Shown in pieces: positions 1 to 6,736 of a stretch of DNA of 7,014 nt. The stretch's first letter is position 1. Each line of letters starts with the position of its first letter. Position numbers and translations under genes: made by a program. This stretch comes from Candidatus Bathyarchaeota archaeon. GTDB lineage: Archaea; Thermoproteota; Bathyarchaeia; Bathyarchaeales; Bathyarchaeaceae. The stretch lies in contig QMYO01000082.1 in assembly GCA_003662715.1 (NCBI GenBank), positions 1 to 7,014 on the forward strand, read 5' to 3'. The notes under the pieces are model-generated. The model made no database searches, was not told the DNA's origin, and worked only from the letters and a program-made list of their open reading frames with translations.

Positions 1-1746
1 AAACAATTCATAGCCGAAAACTCGGATGACAAAACCGTCTTAGAATCCTTCATAAAATACGTCAAAGAATTCGACCCTGACATCATTGTTGGTTACGGAA
101 CCAGTCGACAAGATTGGCCTTATCTTCTTAGCCGCTCCAAAAAACTAGGCGTCAACCTGTTGATTGATCGGGCAAATACAGAACCCCATACAAGCGTGTT
201 TGGTCACGTATCAATTACGGGACGAGTAAACATTGACCTTTTTGATTTTGCTGATGAACTGGCTGAAGTTAAGGTAAAAACGTTGGAAAATGTAGCTGAC
301 TTCTTGGGTGTTATGAAAATTGAAAAACGCACAATCATTGAAGACATAGATATCTCTGAATACTGGAAAAGCCCAGAAAAACGTCCCTCATTACTGAAGT
401 TTTCCAAGGAAAACACAAAGTGTATCATGGGCATAGCCAACAACATGCTAGACTTTGCTATGCAGTTGTCCAATTTGGTTGGTTTGCCTCTTGACTATGT
501 GGGCGCAGCGGCAGTAGGTTTTCGAGTTGAGTGGTTTTTGATTCGGGAAGCTTACAGAATCGGTGAGCTTGTTCCAAAGAGGATTGAACGTCCTTACTTC
601 CCATATGTAGGAGGGGTTGTTCTTGAACCTAGGCAAGGTGTTCATGAAAACATTGCGGTGCTTGACTTTAAAGCTATGTATCCGAACATCATGATTACTT
701 ACAACGTTTCACCCGACACCTATGTCCCACAAGATGAACCAGAACCTGAGTGCGGTGTGAACGTGGCTCCTGAAGTGAAACACAGATTCCGTAGAGAACC
801 ATCTGGCTTCTATAAGGAAGTGCTGTCTCATCTCATAGCTGTTCGAGATGAAATTCGTCCCAAACTAAAGAAGCTTAGTCCTAAAAGTGGGGAATACCGT
901 GTTCTTGATGCTAGACAAAAAGCTGTGAAGGTGATAACTAACGCTTCTTATGGCTATACTGGCTGGATAGGTGCACGATGGTACATAAAGCCGGTTGCTG
1001 AAGCCACTACGGCTTGGGGACGATATGTTATTTCAAACACTATAAAGTTGGCTAGGAAAGTTGGGTTGGATGTAATATATAGTGACACTGATAGCATCTT
1101 CATAAAATATGACCCAGAAAAAGTTGAAAGGGTTTCTAAAGAAATCAGTAAAACATTCGGGTTAGAGATAAAACCCGACAAGATTTATGTTCGCATCTTG
1201 TTTACTGAGGCGAAAAAGCGATACTGCGGGCTTTTGCCAGATGGACGGTTAGATATGGTGGGCTTGGAGGTGGTGAGAGGAGACTGGGCTGCGGTAGCTA
1301 AAAACGTGCAAGAAAAAGTGTTAGAGATAATACTCAAGGAGAAGTCGCAAGAAAAAGCAACAAAGTTCGTGCGACAATTTATTGTTGACCTTAGAAAAAA
1401 GAAGGTGCCATACCGCGACCTTATCATATGGAAAACGCTCACTAAACGGATTGAAGAATATGCAGTAAGGGCTCCGCATGTTGAAGCGGCGAGAACGCTG
1501 ATGAAGGAAGGCTGGGAGTTGTCAATGGGTGATAAGATTGGTTATGTCATTGTTACTGGTACTGGTCGCTTATATGAAAGAGCTAAGCCTTACGTGTTAG
1601 CTTCTTATGACGAGGTAGATATTGAATACTACGTGTCAAATCAGGTTGTGCCCGCTGCATCCAGAATCTTAGCTATGTTTGGCGTAACTGAAGATGAGTT
1701 GCTTCCCTCTAAAACAAGGACTCTCTTAGATTTCACGAAAAGTTAG
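1..1746 (+). CDS. polB: Family B DNA polymerase, 5'-truncated by window edge
   Basis: This is a DNA-templated DNA polymerase of family B, the archaeal replicative/repair type. The frame is open from base 1, so the N-terminal domain and Exo I lie outside; 581 residues are visible. In order it shows an Exo II region (residues 30-41, YGTSRQDWPYL), an Exo III region (134-138, FSKEN), the YVGG linker, motif A (about 221-229, LDFKAMYPN, catalytic Asp222), motif B (310-318, KVITNASYG), motif C (360-365, YSDTDS) and KKRY (405-408). The polymerase active site therefore looks intact. The exonuclease motifs are not canonical: Exo II keeps its Asp but lacks the usual Asn and Phe, and Exo III has Phe and Asn where Tyr and Asp are expected. 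The C-terminus carries TRTLLDF (572-578), which resembles a PCNA-binding PIP box without its Gln. The gene converges on dnaG and their stop codons overlap. The family assignment is firm; the paralogue (B1, B3 or other) cannot be settled here. Confidence 0.96.
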   Translation, partial: KQFIAENSDDKTVLESFIKYVKEFDPDIIVGYGTSRQDWPYLLSRSKKLGVNLLIDRANTEPHTSVFGHVSITGRVNIDLFDFADELAEVKVKTLENVADFLGVMKIEKRTIIEDIDISEYWKSPEKRPSLLKFSKENTKCIMGIANNMLDFAMQLSNLVGLPLDYVGAAAVGFRVEWFLIREAYRIGELVPKRIERPYFPYVGGVVLEPRQGVHENIAVLDFKAMYPNIMITYNVSPDTYVPQDEPEPECGVNVAPEVKHRFRREPSGFYKEVLSHLIAVRDEIRPKLKKLSPKSGEYRVLDARQKAVKVITNASYGYTGWIGARWYIKPVAEATTAWGRYVISNTIKLARKVGLDVIYSDTDSIFIKYDPEKVERVSKEISKTFGLEIKPDKIYVRILFTEAKKRYCGLLPDGRLDMVGLEVVRGDWAAVAKNVQEKVLEIILKEKSQEKATKFVRQFIVDLRKKKVPYRDLIIWKTLTKRIEEYAVRAPHVEAARTLMKEGWELSMGDKIGYVIVTGTGRLYERAKPYVLASYDEVDIEYYVSNQVVPAASRILAMFGVTEDELLPSKTRTLLDFTKS

Positions 1747-2885
1747 TCCTTAACGTCGTCGAATGTTAAAAGATGCATACCTAACGGCGGTTTTATAGAA
1801 TCTGAAATACGGGCTGCCACAATATGTGTGACCTTCTTTTTACTCGCTATGTCCACGAGTCTCTGTGTTATCACGCCATCAAAAACCACGGTGTCTACAC
1901 CATCGGTTTGAGTAAGTTTCTCCGCGAGTCCGCTTACGGGTAGTCGTTCTATCTGCTTCATCTTTTCGTTGAACAACACTGCCTCCAAGGTTCCTTCTAG
2001 CTCACTAACAGCTCCAACAATTTGTTTTGGGACGAATATTTTCTGTCGTTCCTTAAACTTCTTAACCTTTGCTTTTTCTACGGGAACTTTGTTCTTGAGG
2101 GCTGCCTTGATTTGTTTGCCATTAAGTTCCTCCACTTCTTTGCCTGATGGAGCTCTAGCTACATACTTGATGTCGGCGACCTGCATGAGTTCTTTAAGTA
2201 TGAGGTCTCCTCCACGGTCTCCGTCAAGAAATGCTGTTGCCTCTTTTTTCTTACACAAATTTATGATGGTTTCAGGAATTTTAGCGCCCTCAACTGCGAT
2301 GGCGTTCTCTATTCCATATTTTAGCAGATTTATTACGTCAGCTCTTCCCTCGACAATGAGTATTTCCTTAGAATCTTCAACTTTGGGTCCAGCTGTTAGT
2401 CCTTCTGGTCCATATTTTTCAACTTTAACCATTCTTAGTATTTCTGAAACTTCTCTGAATATTTCGTCGGTGGTTGGAAGAGTTTCAATCGTCCATTCTT
2501 GAAGAATTTTTTTGGCTCTATCAATGATTGCTCTTCGCTTAGTGTCACGTAAATCTTCGAGTTTTTCTAAGGTGACCTTGGCTGAGCAAGGTCCCACTCT
2601 ATCTATGCTCTCAAGACTTGCTGCAATAATGGCGGTGGACACTCTGTCAAGACTTGTTGGAATAAGTATAGTGCCTGTTGTTTTGTCCTGTTTTGACTGT
2701 AAATTGATTTCTATTCTTCCTATTCTTCCCGATTTTTGGAGTTCTCGAAGGTCCAGTTCTGAGCCAAATAATCCTTCTGTTTGACCAAAAACTGCTCCGA
2801 TAACATCAGATTTCTCGACAACTCCCTCCACTTCGAATTTGGCACGGATTACATACTTTACCGTAACCGTTTGTGATGAACCCAT
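1743..2885 (-). CDS. dnaG: Archaeal DnaG (toprim-domain primase/exosome subunit)
   Basis: This 380-residue protein matches the archaeal DnaG family, which lacks the bacterial zinc-finger and helicase-binding architecture. In studied archaea the family is a subunit of the RNA exosome that aids poly(A)-rich RNA binding, and primase activity has also been reported. The N-terminal region (1-165) is the archaeal-specific domain. The toprim domain spans about 172-250, with the acidic triad visible as Glu179 in IVEGRADV and Asp221/Asp223 in DGDRGG. The C-terminal region (about 285-380) follows a Lys-rich linker. The ATG start is well supported, because GAGGTG lies 7 nt upstream (2893-2898). It is the last gene of a leftward run after tyrS and a small toprim gene, separated from the latter by 88 nt that may hold its own promoter. 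The TAA stop overlaps the TAG stop of convergent polB. Confidence 0.95.
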   Translation of the reverse strand: MGSSQTVTVKYVIRAKFEVEGVVEKSDVIGAVFGQTEGLFGSELDLRELQKSGRIGRIEINLQSKQDKTTGTILIPTSLDRVSTAIIAASLESIDRVGPCSAKVTLEKLEDLRDTKRRAIIDRAKKILQEWTIETLPTTDEIFREVSEILRMVKVEKYGPEGLTAGPKVEDSKEILIVEGRADVINLLKYGIENAIAVEGAKIPETIINLCKKKEATAFLDGDRGGDLILKELMQVADIKYVARAPSGKEVEELNGKQIKAALKNKVPVEKAKVKKFKERQKIFVPKQIVGAVSELEGTLEAVLFNEKMKQIERLPVSGLAEKLTQTDGVDTVVFDGVITQRLVDIASKKKVTHIVAARISDSIKPPLGMHLLTFDDVKD

Positions 2886-2892
2886 TAAATTT

Positions 2893-2898
2893 CACCTC
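2893..2898 (-). promoter_or_regulatory. Shine-Dalgarno of dnaG
   Basis: GAGGTG on the minus strand is separated by 7 nt from the ATG at 2885. It is a near-consensus anti-16S match and fixes the dnaG start. Confidence 0.75.
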
Positions 2899-2956
2899 AA
2901 TCAAAGATTTAACCTCATTAAAACATGAGATGCACTACGTTTTAGTTAATGGTATC

Positions 2957-2967
2957 TCTTATACTTT
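2957..2967 (-). promoter_or_regulatory. Possible TATA-type promoter for dnaG
   Basis: The minus strand reads AAAGTATAAGA just past the stop of the small toprim gene. An archaeal TATA box here would place a start site near 2937 and a leader of about 50 nt before dnaG. The 88-nt gap is unusually wide for the otherwise tight cluster, which makes an internal promoter plausible. The match is modest and no clear BRE is visible. Confidence 0.3.
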
Positions 2968-2973
2968 ACTATC

Positions 2974-3387
2974 TTATACTCCACATTTTTTCCTCAACGT
3001 CTCCATGTAAGTTGCTAAGCCTTCAATATCTTTAACCTCTCGCCCTACAAGACTCAAGAGTTCCTTCCAAAAAAGCGAATTGGACTTTATCTTCATTTTT
3101 TCAAGATGCTGAGTTAAGCGTCTGGTCCATTCTTTACCTCGCTTGTCGAAGTCCATCAGAAGTATAACTTCATCTTGCCCTCTCTTCTCCACTTCACTGA
3201 GAATATCAAAGAAAGACTTCCCCGAAGTTTTAGCTAAAATAAAGTTACCATTTACGTCCAGTTTTTGCAATGCATGAACATCGTTTTTTCCCTCCACAAT
3301 TACTGGAACACCCTTAGCTGCTTCTTTTCCAAGTCTCTCTAAAAGTTGCAAGATTTTCTCCATCTTTTTCTCCAGTTTACTCGACAA
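2974..3387 (-). CDS. Small toprim-domain protein, UPF0292-like
   Basis: This 137-residue protein is made almost entirely of one toprim fold, as in the archaeal UPF0292 / small-primase-like family (related to the toprim of RNase M5). Its biochemical function is not established. The conserved acidic residues are present: Glu32 in VEGKNDV and Asp79/Asp81 in DFDKRG, so a Mg2+-dependent nucleic-acid role is plausible. The N-terminus is a short charged helix (1-22). Two starts are possible. A TTG at 3387 lies 6 nt after the tyrS stop, with AAGGT/GAAAGAG upstream. An ATG at 3363 (129 residues) has GGAG 6 nt before it. I keep the longer form because of the tight coupling to tyrS, but the ATG has the cleaner ribosome site. 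It sits between tyrS and dnaG in one leftward cluster. Confidence 0.88.
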   Translation of the reverse strand: MSSKLEKKMEKILQLLERLGKEAAKGVPVIVEGKNDVHALQKLDVNGNFILAKTSGKSFFDILSEVEKRGQDEVILLMDFDKRGKEWTRRLTQHLEKMKIKSNSLFWKELLSLVGREVKDIEGLATYMETLRKKCGV

Positions 3388-3393
3388 CTCTTT

Positions 3394-4479
3394 CTACCTT
3401 GTAATCTCTATCTCCATCATTTTCTCCAAAGTCTGCGGATGCCTACGGAAATATTCTCTAGCTGGTTTCAGAATTTCTATAAGCGCCTCTGCAACGCCAT
3501 TCTTTAAGTCAAGAGGATGAAGCTTTCCATTTAAATAGGCTTTCACCGTTTCTTTATAGCTTTCGTAACTTTCCGGACCGCCATACTTGGATAGTCGCGG
3601 AACGTCTAACTGCTCCTTTTCCGCAAATATCACATACTTAATCAGCTCAAACACAGGGTTTCCCTCAACCTGCTTGGGAGGACAGTAAGCTGCCTTTACC
3701 TTTGCTTTAATATCGTCTGGCGTATCATGGATGAATATGCAGGTTTTAGGGACGCTTTTGGACATTTTTGAACTAATCTCTACGTTTATGTTAACATTTT
3801 CGTCGAACTGTTTTTCCGTTTTTTCAGGCTCCTGCAATCCCATGAGAAGATGGGTGTGAATGCACACAGGCTTTTTCCAGCCAAGTTTTTCAGCGCTGTC
3901 CCTCGCTAACATGTGGGCTTTTCTCTGGTCCATGCCTGCGCAAGCTACATCAATGTTCATGTGGAATATGTCGGCTGCTTGCATACAAGGATAGTAAACC
4001 CAAGCGGTTTCCATGTCTGTTAAGCTTGTTTCTCGACCCATAATGGGTAATGCCCGCCATATCCTTTTGATTGAGGCATTTTTTGCTATGCGAATTACTT
4101 TTTCCCAATATTCTATGTCTTTAGCTATGTCAGATGCCCACACATACTGTACGCTTTCAGGTTTAATTCCAAGCGCGGTGAAGCATTGTTTAAAATATTC
4201 GCCGCAGACGCGAATGTTTTCCATGTTGCCGCCTAGCTTGTTGTTTATCCATGAGTGCCAGTCAGCGAGAAAAATTGTGAACTTGAAGCCGGCTTTTATC
4301 ATGTCTTTAATCTTGGAGCCGCAGACTATGCCCATTCCAATGTGCATGAGCCCGCTGGATTCGAATCCCCAGTATGCTTTGGGTTTTGTTTTGGTCTCTA
4401 ACAATTCACGTAGTTCTTGGGTGGTCACGATTTCTTCTGTATTTCTTGTGGCGAGGGTTAGTTTCTGCTCCAAGTCCAA
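3394..4479 (-). CDS. tyrS: Tyrosyl-tRNA synthetase (archaeal type)
   Basis: This cytoplasmic class I aminoacyl-tRNA synthetase charges tRNA-Tyr with tyrosine. It has 361 residues, somewhat longer than the roughly 306-residue Methanocaldococcus enzyme. The HIGH-type motif is HIGM at 46-49 and the KMSKS loop is at 238-242. Tyrosine-pocket residues line up with the spacing known from the archaeal enzyme: Tyr36 and Glu40, then Tyr163, Gln167, Asp170 and Gln185. This separates it from the related TrpRS. The start is a TTG at 4479: no ATG, GTG or TTG lies in frame between it and an upstream in-frame stop, and the N-terminus (MDLEQKLTLATRNTEEIV) looks like a typical archaeal TyrRS start. Only a weak AGG (4489-4491) lies 9 nt upstream. 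It leads the tyrS-toprim-dnaG cluster; the next gene begins 6 nt after its stop. Confidence 0.95.
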   Translation of the reverse strand: MDLEQKLTLATRNTEEIVTTQELRELLETKTKPKAYWGFESSGLMHIGMGIVCGSKIKDMIKAGFKFTIFLADWHSWINNKLGGNMENIRVCGEYFKQCFTALGIKPESVQYVWASDIAKDIEYWEKVIRIAKNASIKRIWRALPIMGRETSLTDMETAWVYYPCMQAADIFHMNIDVACAGMDQRKAHMLARDSAEKLGWKKPVCIHTHLLMGLQEPEKTEKQFDENVNINVEISSKMSKSVPKTCIFIHDTPDDIKAKVKAAYCPPKQVEGNPVFELIKYVIFAEKEQLDVPRLSKYGGPESYESYKETVKAYLNGKLHPLDLKNGVAEALIEILKPAREYFRRHPQTLEKMMEIEITR

Positions 4480-4546
4480 GCTTGATCGCCTGTTAGTTCT
4501 TCGATGTCAATTAACTTAAAAGTTCTTGTCAGTACGACTTTTGTTT

Positions 4547-4558
4547 AATTATAAAAAA
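4547..4558 (-). promoter_or_regulatory. TATA-box candidate for tyrS operon
   Basis: The minus strand reads TTTTTTATAATT in the 98-nt gap between the beta-propeller stop and tyrS. An archaeal start site about 25 nt downstream (near 4525) would leave a leader of about 45 nt. The purine-rich BRE normally found just upstream is not evident, since the flank is pyrimidine-rich. Confidence 0.42.
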
Positions 4559-4577
4559 GAGGGGAAGGGATGAAGAG
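4553..4577 (-). terminator. Pyrimidine/T-tract terminator after beta-propeller gene
   Basis: Directly after the TAG stop the minus-strand sequence becomes almost pure pyrimidine and ends in T6 (4558-4553). T-tracts without a hairpin are the usual intrinsic termination signal for archaeal RNA polymerase. The T-tract also overlaps the proposed tyrS TATA element. Confidence 0.5.
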
Positions 4578-6365
4578 CTAGGGTAACTCTATTTCATTGA
4601 GCTGTTCTAAATCCTCTAAACTGTTCATTTTTATCTTCTTTTCTGAGATTGTGTAGAGCACGTTGTCTATGTAAAGAGACCTTTTCACAGAGAAAGGAGA
4701 AGAGAAATAGTAACCGTTTTTCATAAGGTCTTGGTTGTCCTCTAGGTGGGTGATTCTGCCTTTAAGCAAAAGTCCATAGTCTAGGGATATGCCAAATACG
4801 TAGGCGCCCTGCCAAACGAAGCCTTTGCCGCTCTCTACGACTGAAACAGGTATTACGAGAAGGTTTCTCATTTTATCGAACAAAAACGCTTTGTGATCTC
4901 TTAAAACAGGTGATTCTGTTCCTCTGTCGCCTATTTCATATTTATCTATCTCCTTTGGGTTCCCAACGTCGCTTACGTCAAAGAGTGATATTTTCACTCC
5001 TTGATACCACGAGAAGTCTCCTTGCTCTGCTGCAATGGTTTCTTTACCTACGCCTATCACGTGATCTTCATCGTAGGGATGTAGATAATCAGAGTAGCCA
5101 GTTATCTTAAGTTGACCGAGAACTTCTGGGTTGTATGGGTCTTTTAAATCTATTACAAACAGTGGGTCAACCTTTCTGAAGGTTACGAGGTAGCATCTGT
5201 CACCCATGAACCTAGCCGAGTAAATCTTTTCTCCGGGAGCAAGGTCTTCCAGTCTACCAACGATGTTTAAGTCCATGTCAAGAACGTATATGTGATTCTT
5301 GGAAGATGCTTCGTCAAAACTTTTTGCAATGTGACCTGTCGTGGTTGCTATTCTAAAATAGCCTTCATGTTCATCCATAGAGAACTGATTCAACACGTAA
5401 CCAGGAACATCGCCGCTTGCCGCCAACTCGATTTGACTACCTTCTATATGAATTCTATAGATAAGCGTCTTCTCATTTACCGTAAAGGTTACTGGGGAAG
5501 TTATGTAAATGTTGTTCAAAGAAACGTACATGTTGCTTGTTGCTCCCAGCAAGAATTCTTCGTACGTTGGTTCTTCTGCATCGTTCTGTACATTTACAGC
5601 AACTATGGTAGTGAACGTGTAGGAGTAGTCAGGGATGTCGAGATAATGGATTTCAGTGGCAGGTATTTCCTTAACTTTGTCGTCAAAATAAATTTTTGGA
5701 AGTGCTACTTCATCTTCTTGGAGGTATGCTGGCTGGTTTATCACGGCGTAAACGTAGTCACCTATCATCCTTGAATTGAAATAATAGCCGTCTAGAGGGA
5801 CGTTTCTCGTCAAATCAGGGTTTTCTTTGTCTGAAATATCATACACTTTAATTAAGGTTCTAGGTGTTTCATAAGCAGATGGGTCGTAAACTCTGTATCC
5901 TTCATCCTCGAAGACGACCAGTTTATCCCCGTTTATGAATACTCCTCGCAATGCTCCATCTAAATCTATCTTGGAGATGACCTCAGCCTCTTCGGCGGGA
6001 TACGCCTTTAGAATGACAACGCTCCTGTTGGAGATAACATAGATATATTCTCCGTCAGTCTTTACTATATCCGCCTCATCCACACCCGCAACTTGAATGT
6101 TTGTCGCCGAGTAGTCAGGAACACTGCTAAACGCTTCTATGACACTGCTCGAAGACCTCGACATTAGCATGGCTCCCGAAAAAGACCTTTCGGGATAATA
6201 AAGATAAGCTTGTGAACTTGATTTTACAAAATCTTTCAAATCTTCATAGGAAGAGAACTTTTTCAATGACAATGAATAGTAACGGAAATCTCCTACGAGA
6301 TAGTATGGAGCAATTGCACCAAATATTATCGTAACCAAGGCAATGAAAAAGACGATTTTTCTCAT
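4578..6365 (-). CDS. Membrane-anchored/secreted C-terminal beta-propeller protein
   Basis: This 595-residue extracytoplasmic protein belongs to the archaeal/bacterial family of secreted proteins with a C-terminal beta-propeller distantly related to WD-40 (Pfam Beta_propel type). Its biochemical role is unknown. The N-terminus has Arg-Lys followed by a hydrophobic helix (about 4-24), with no lipobox and no clear cleavage site, so a signal anchor is likely. The family hallmark VAGVDEADIVKTDG falls at about 92-105, followed by repeated beta-rich blade segments such as YIYVISNRSVVIL, YVYAVINQ and CYLVTFRKVDPLFVID. I chose ATG at 6365 rather than the in-frame GTG at 6377. The Shine-Dalgarno AAGGAG (6377-6382) ends inside that GTG but lies 11 nt before the ATG (8 nt if extended to GGAGTGA). 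It follows a 45-residue membrane-protein gene by 22 nt, probably as one operon. There is no C-terminal membrane segment. Confidence 0.9.
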   Translation of the reverse strand: MRKIVFFIALVTIIFGAIAPYYLVGDFRYYSLSLKKFSSYEDLKDFVKSSSQAYLYYPERSFSGAMLMSRSSSSVIEAFSSVPDYSATNIQVAGVDEADIVKTDGEYIYVISNRSVVILKAYPAEEAEVISKIDLDGALRGVFINGDKLVVFEDEGYRVYDPSAYETPRTLIKVYDISDKENPDLTRNVPLDGYYFNSRMIGDYVYAVINQPAYLQEDEVALPKIYFDDKVKEIPATEIHYLDIPDYSYTFTTIVAVNVQNDAEEPTYEEFLLGATSNMYVSLNNIYITSPVTFTVNEKTLIYRIHIEGSQIELAASGDVPGYVLNQFSMDEHEGYFRIATTTGHIAKSFDEASSKNHIYVLDMDLNIVGRLEDLAPGEKIYSARFMGDRCYLVTFRKVDPLFVIDLKDPYNPEVLGQLKITGYSDYLHPYDEDHVIGVGKETIAAEQGDFSWYQGVKISLFDVSDVGNPKEIDKYEIGDRGTESPVLRDHKAFLFDKMRNLLVIPVSVVESGKGFVWQGAYVFGISLDYGLLLKGRITHLEDNQDLMKNGYYFSSPFSVKRSLYIDNVLYTISEKKIKMNSLEDLEQLNEIELP

Positions 6366-6376
6366 GTTTTCACTCA

Positions 6377-6382
6377 CTCCTT
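6377..6382 (-). promoter_or_regulatory. Shine-Dalgarno deciding the beta-propeller start
   Basis: AAGGAG on the minus strand lies 11 nt before the ATG at 6365, and extends to GGAGTGA with 8 nt spacing. It overlaps the alternative GTG (6377-6375), which makes GTG initiation unlikely. Confidence 0.65.
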
Positions 6383-6387
6383 AACGT

Positions 6388-6525
6388 TCAGTCTTTTTCT
6401 GCTTTGATTTTGTCACTCATCGCTTCCAGTAATATTGCCGCTTTGTAGACCACGTAAGCTAATAAGATGATTACAATGAAGATACCGAAATCTTGTAACG
6501 CCTCTATAATTTCTGTTAAGCTCAA
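6388..6525 (-). CDS. 45-residue single-pass membrane protein (TTG start)
   Basis: This short gene starts with TTG, has GGAGG 10 nt upstream, and ends in TGA 22 nt before the beta-propeller start. The product begins (M)SLTEIIEALQDF, has one hydrophobic helix (about residues 13-33, IFIVIILLAYVVYKAAILL) and ends in a charged tail (SDKIKAEKD). By the positive-inside rule the Lys-rich C-terminus probably faces the cytoplasm. I do not recognise a family. The membrane helix between charged ends, the ribosome site and the operon-like spacing are the evidence for a real gene. An in-frame TTG, with no ATG closer than Met36, fixes the start. It may be a small partner or anchor for the downstream beta-propeller protein; that is inference. 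It could also be a translated leader peptide. Confidence 0.68.
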   Translation of the reverse strand: MSLTEIIEALQDFGIFIVIILLAYVVYKAAILLEAMSDKIKAEKD

Positions 6526-6535
6526 TTTCCCAATG

Positions 6536-6540
6536 CCTCC
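6536..6540 (-). promoter_or_regulatory. Shine-Dalgarno of small membrane protein
   Basis: GGAGG on the minus strand, 10 nt before the TTG at 6525, is a strong match that supports translation of this short gene. Confidence 0.6.
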
Positions 6541-6560
6541 AATTCAACAAAGGCGCTGAG

Positions 6561-6600
6561 GGATTTAATACCATGTTTTAGAACAAGCCGTACTAAAAAC
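6561..6600. promoter_or_regulatory. Possible divergent core promoters
   Basis: Two TATA-like stretches face opposite ways. On the plus strand, GGATTTAATACC (6561-6572) would start transcription near 6593, about 25 nt before the structured RNA. On the minus strand, GTTTTTAGTA (6600-6591) would start near 6570 and serve the small membrane-protein/beta-propeller unit. Both are weak matches to archaeal TATA boxes, judged by eye. Confidence 0.28.
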
Positions 6601-6628
6601 AGAACAGTAATCCTTTTTCGCGGGCGCT

Positions 6629-6638
6629 GTGTCCCACG
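6629..6638 (+). repeat. Direct repeat GTGTCCCACG, copy 1
   Basis: This is an exact 10-nt copy of 6727-6736. It starts immediately after the 5' arm of the domain 1 closing helix. Confidence 0.7.
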
Positions 6639-6726
6639 TAACTAACACTCAGCTTCACAGCAGAGCCACACGCTCCCCTCAGCGGAGCTCTCTCTAACGC
6701 GGGTATTTAGAGCGCCCGCGCCCACC

Positions 6727-6736
6727 GTGTCCCACG
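6727..6736 (+). repeat. Direct repeat GTGTCCCACG, copy 2
   Basis: The second exact copy lies 98 nt after the first, at the end of the 5' arm of the domain 2 closing helix. The equivalent position in both domains suggests related or duplicated structural modules. Confidence 0.7.

Noticed and set aside
1969..2784. Open frames on the plus strand opposite dnaG
   Set aside because: They are Ser/Leu-rich antisense shadows of dnaG without ribosome sites; dnaG is clearly the real gene.
4910..5774. Plus-strand open frames opposite the beta-propeller gene
   Set aside because: Their composition is not protein-like, there is no ribosome site, and they lie fully inside a recognised gene.
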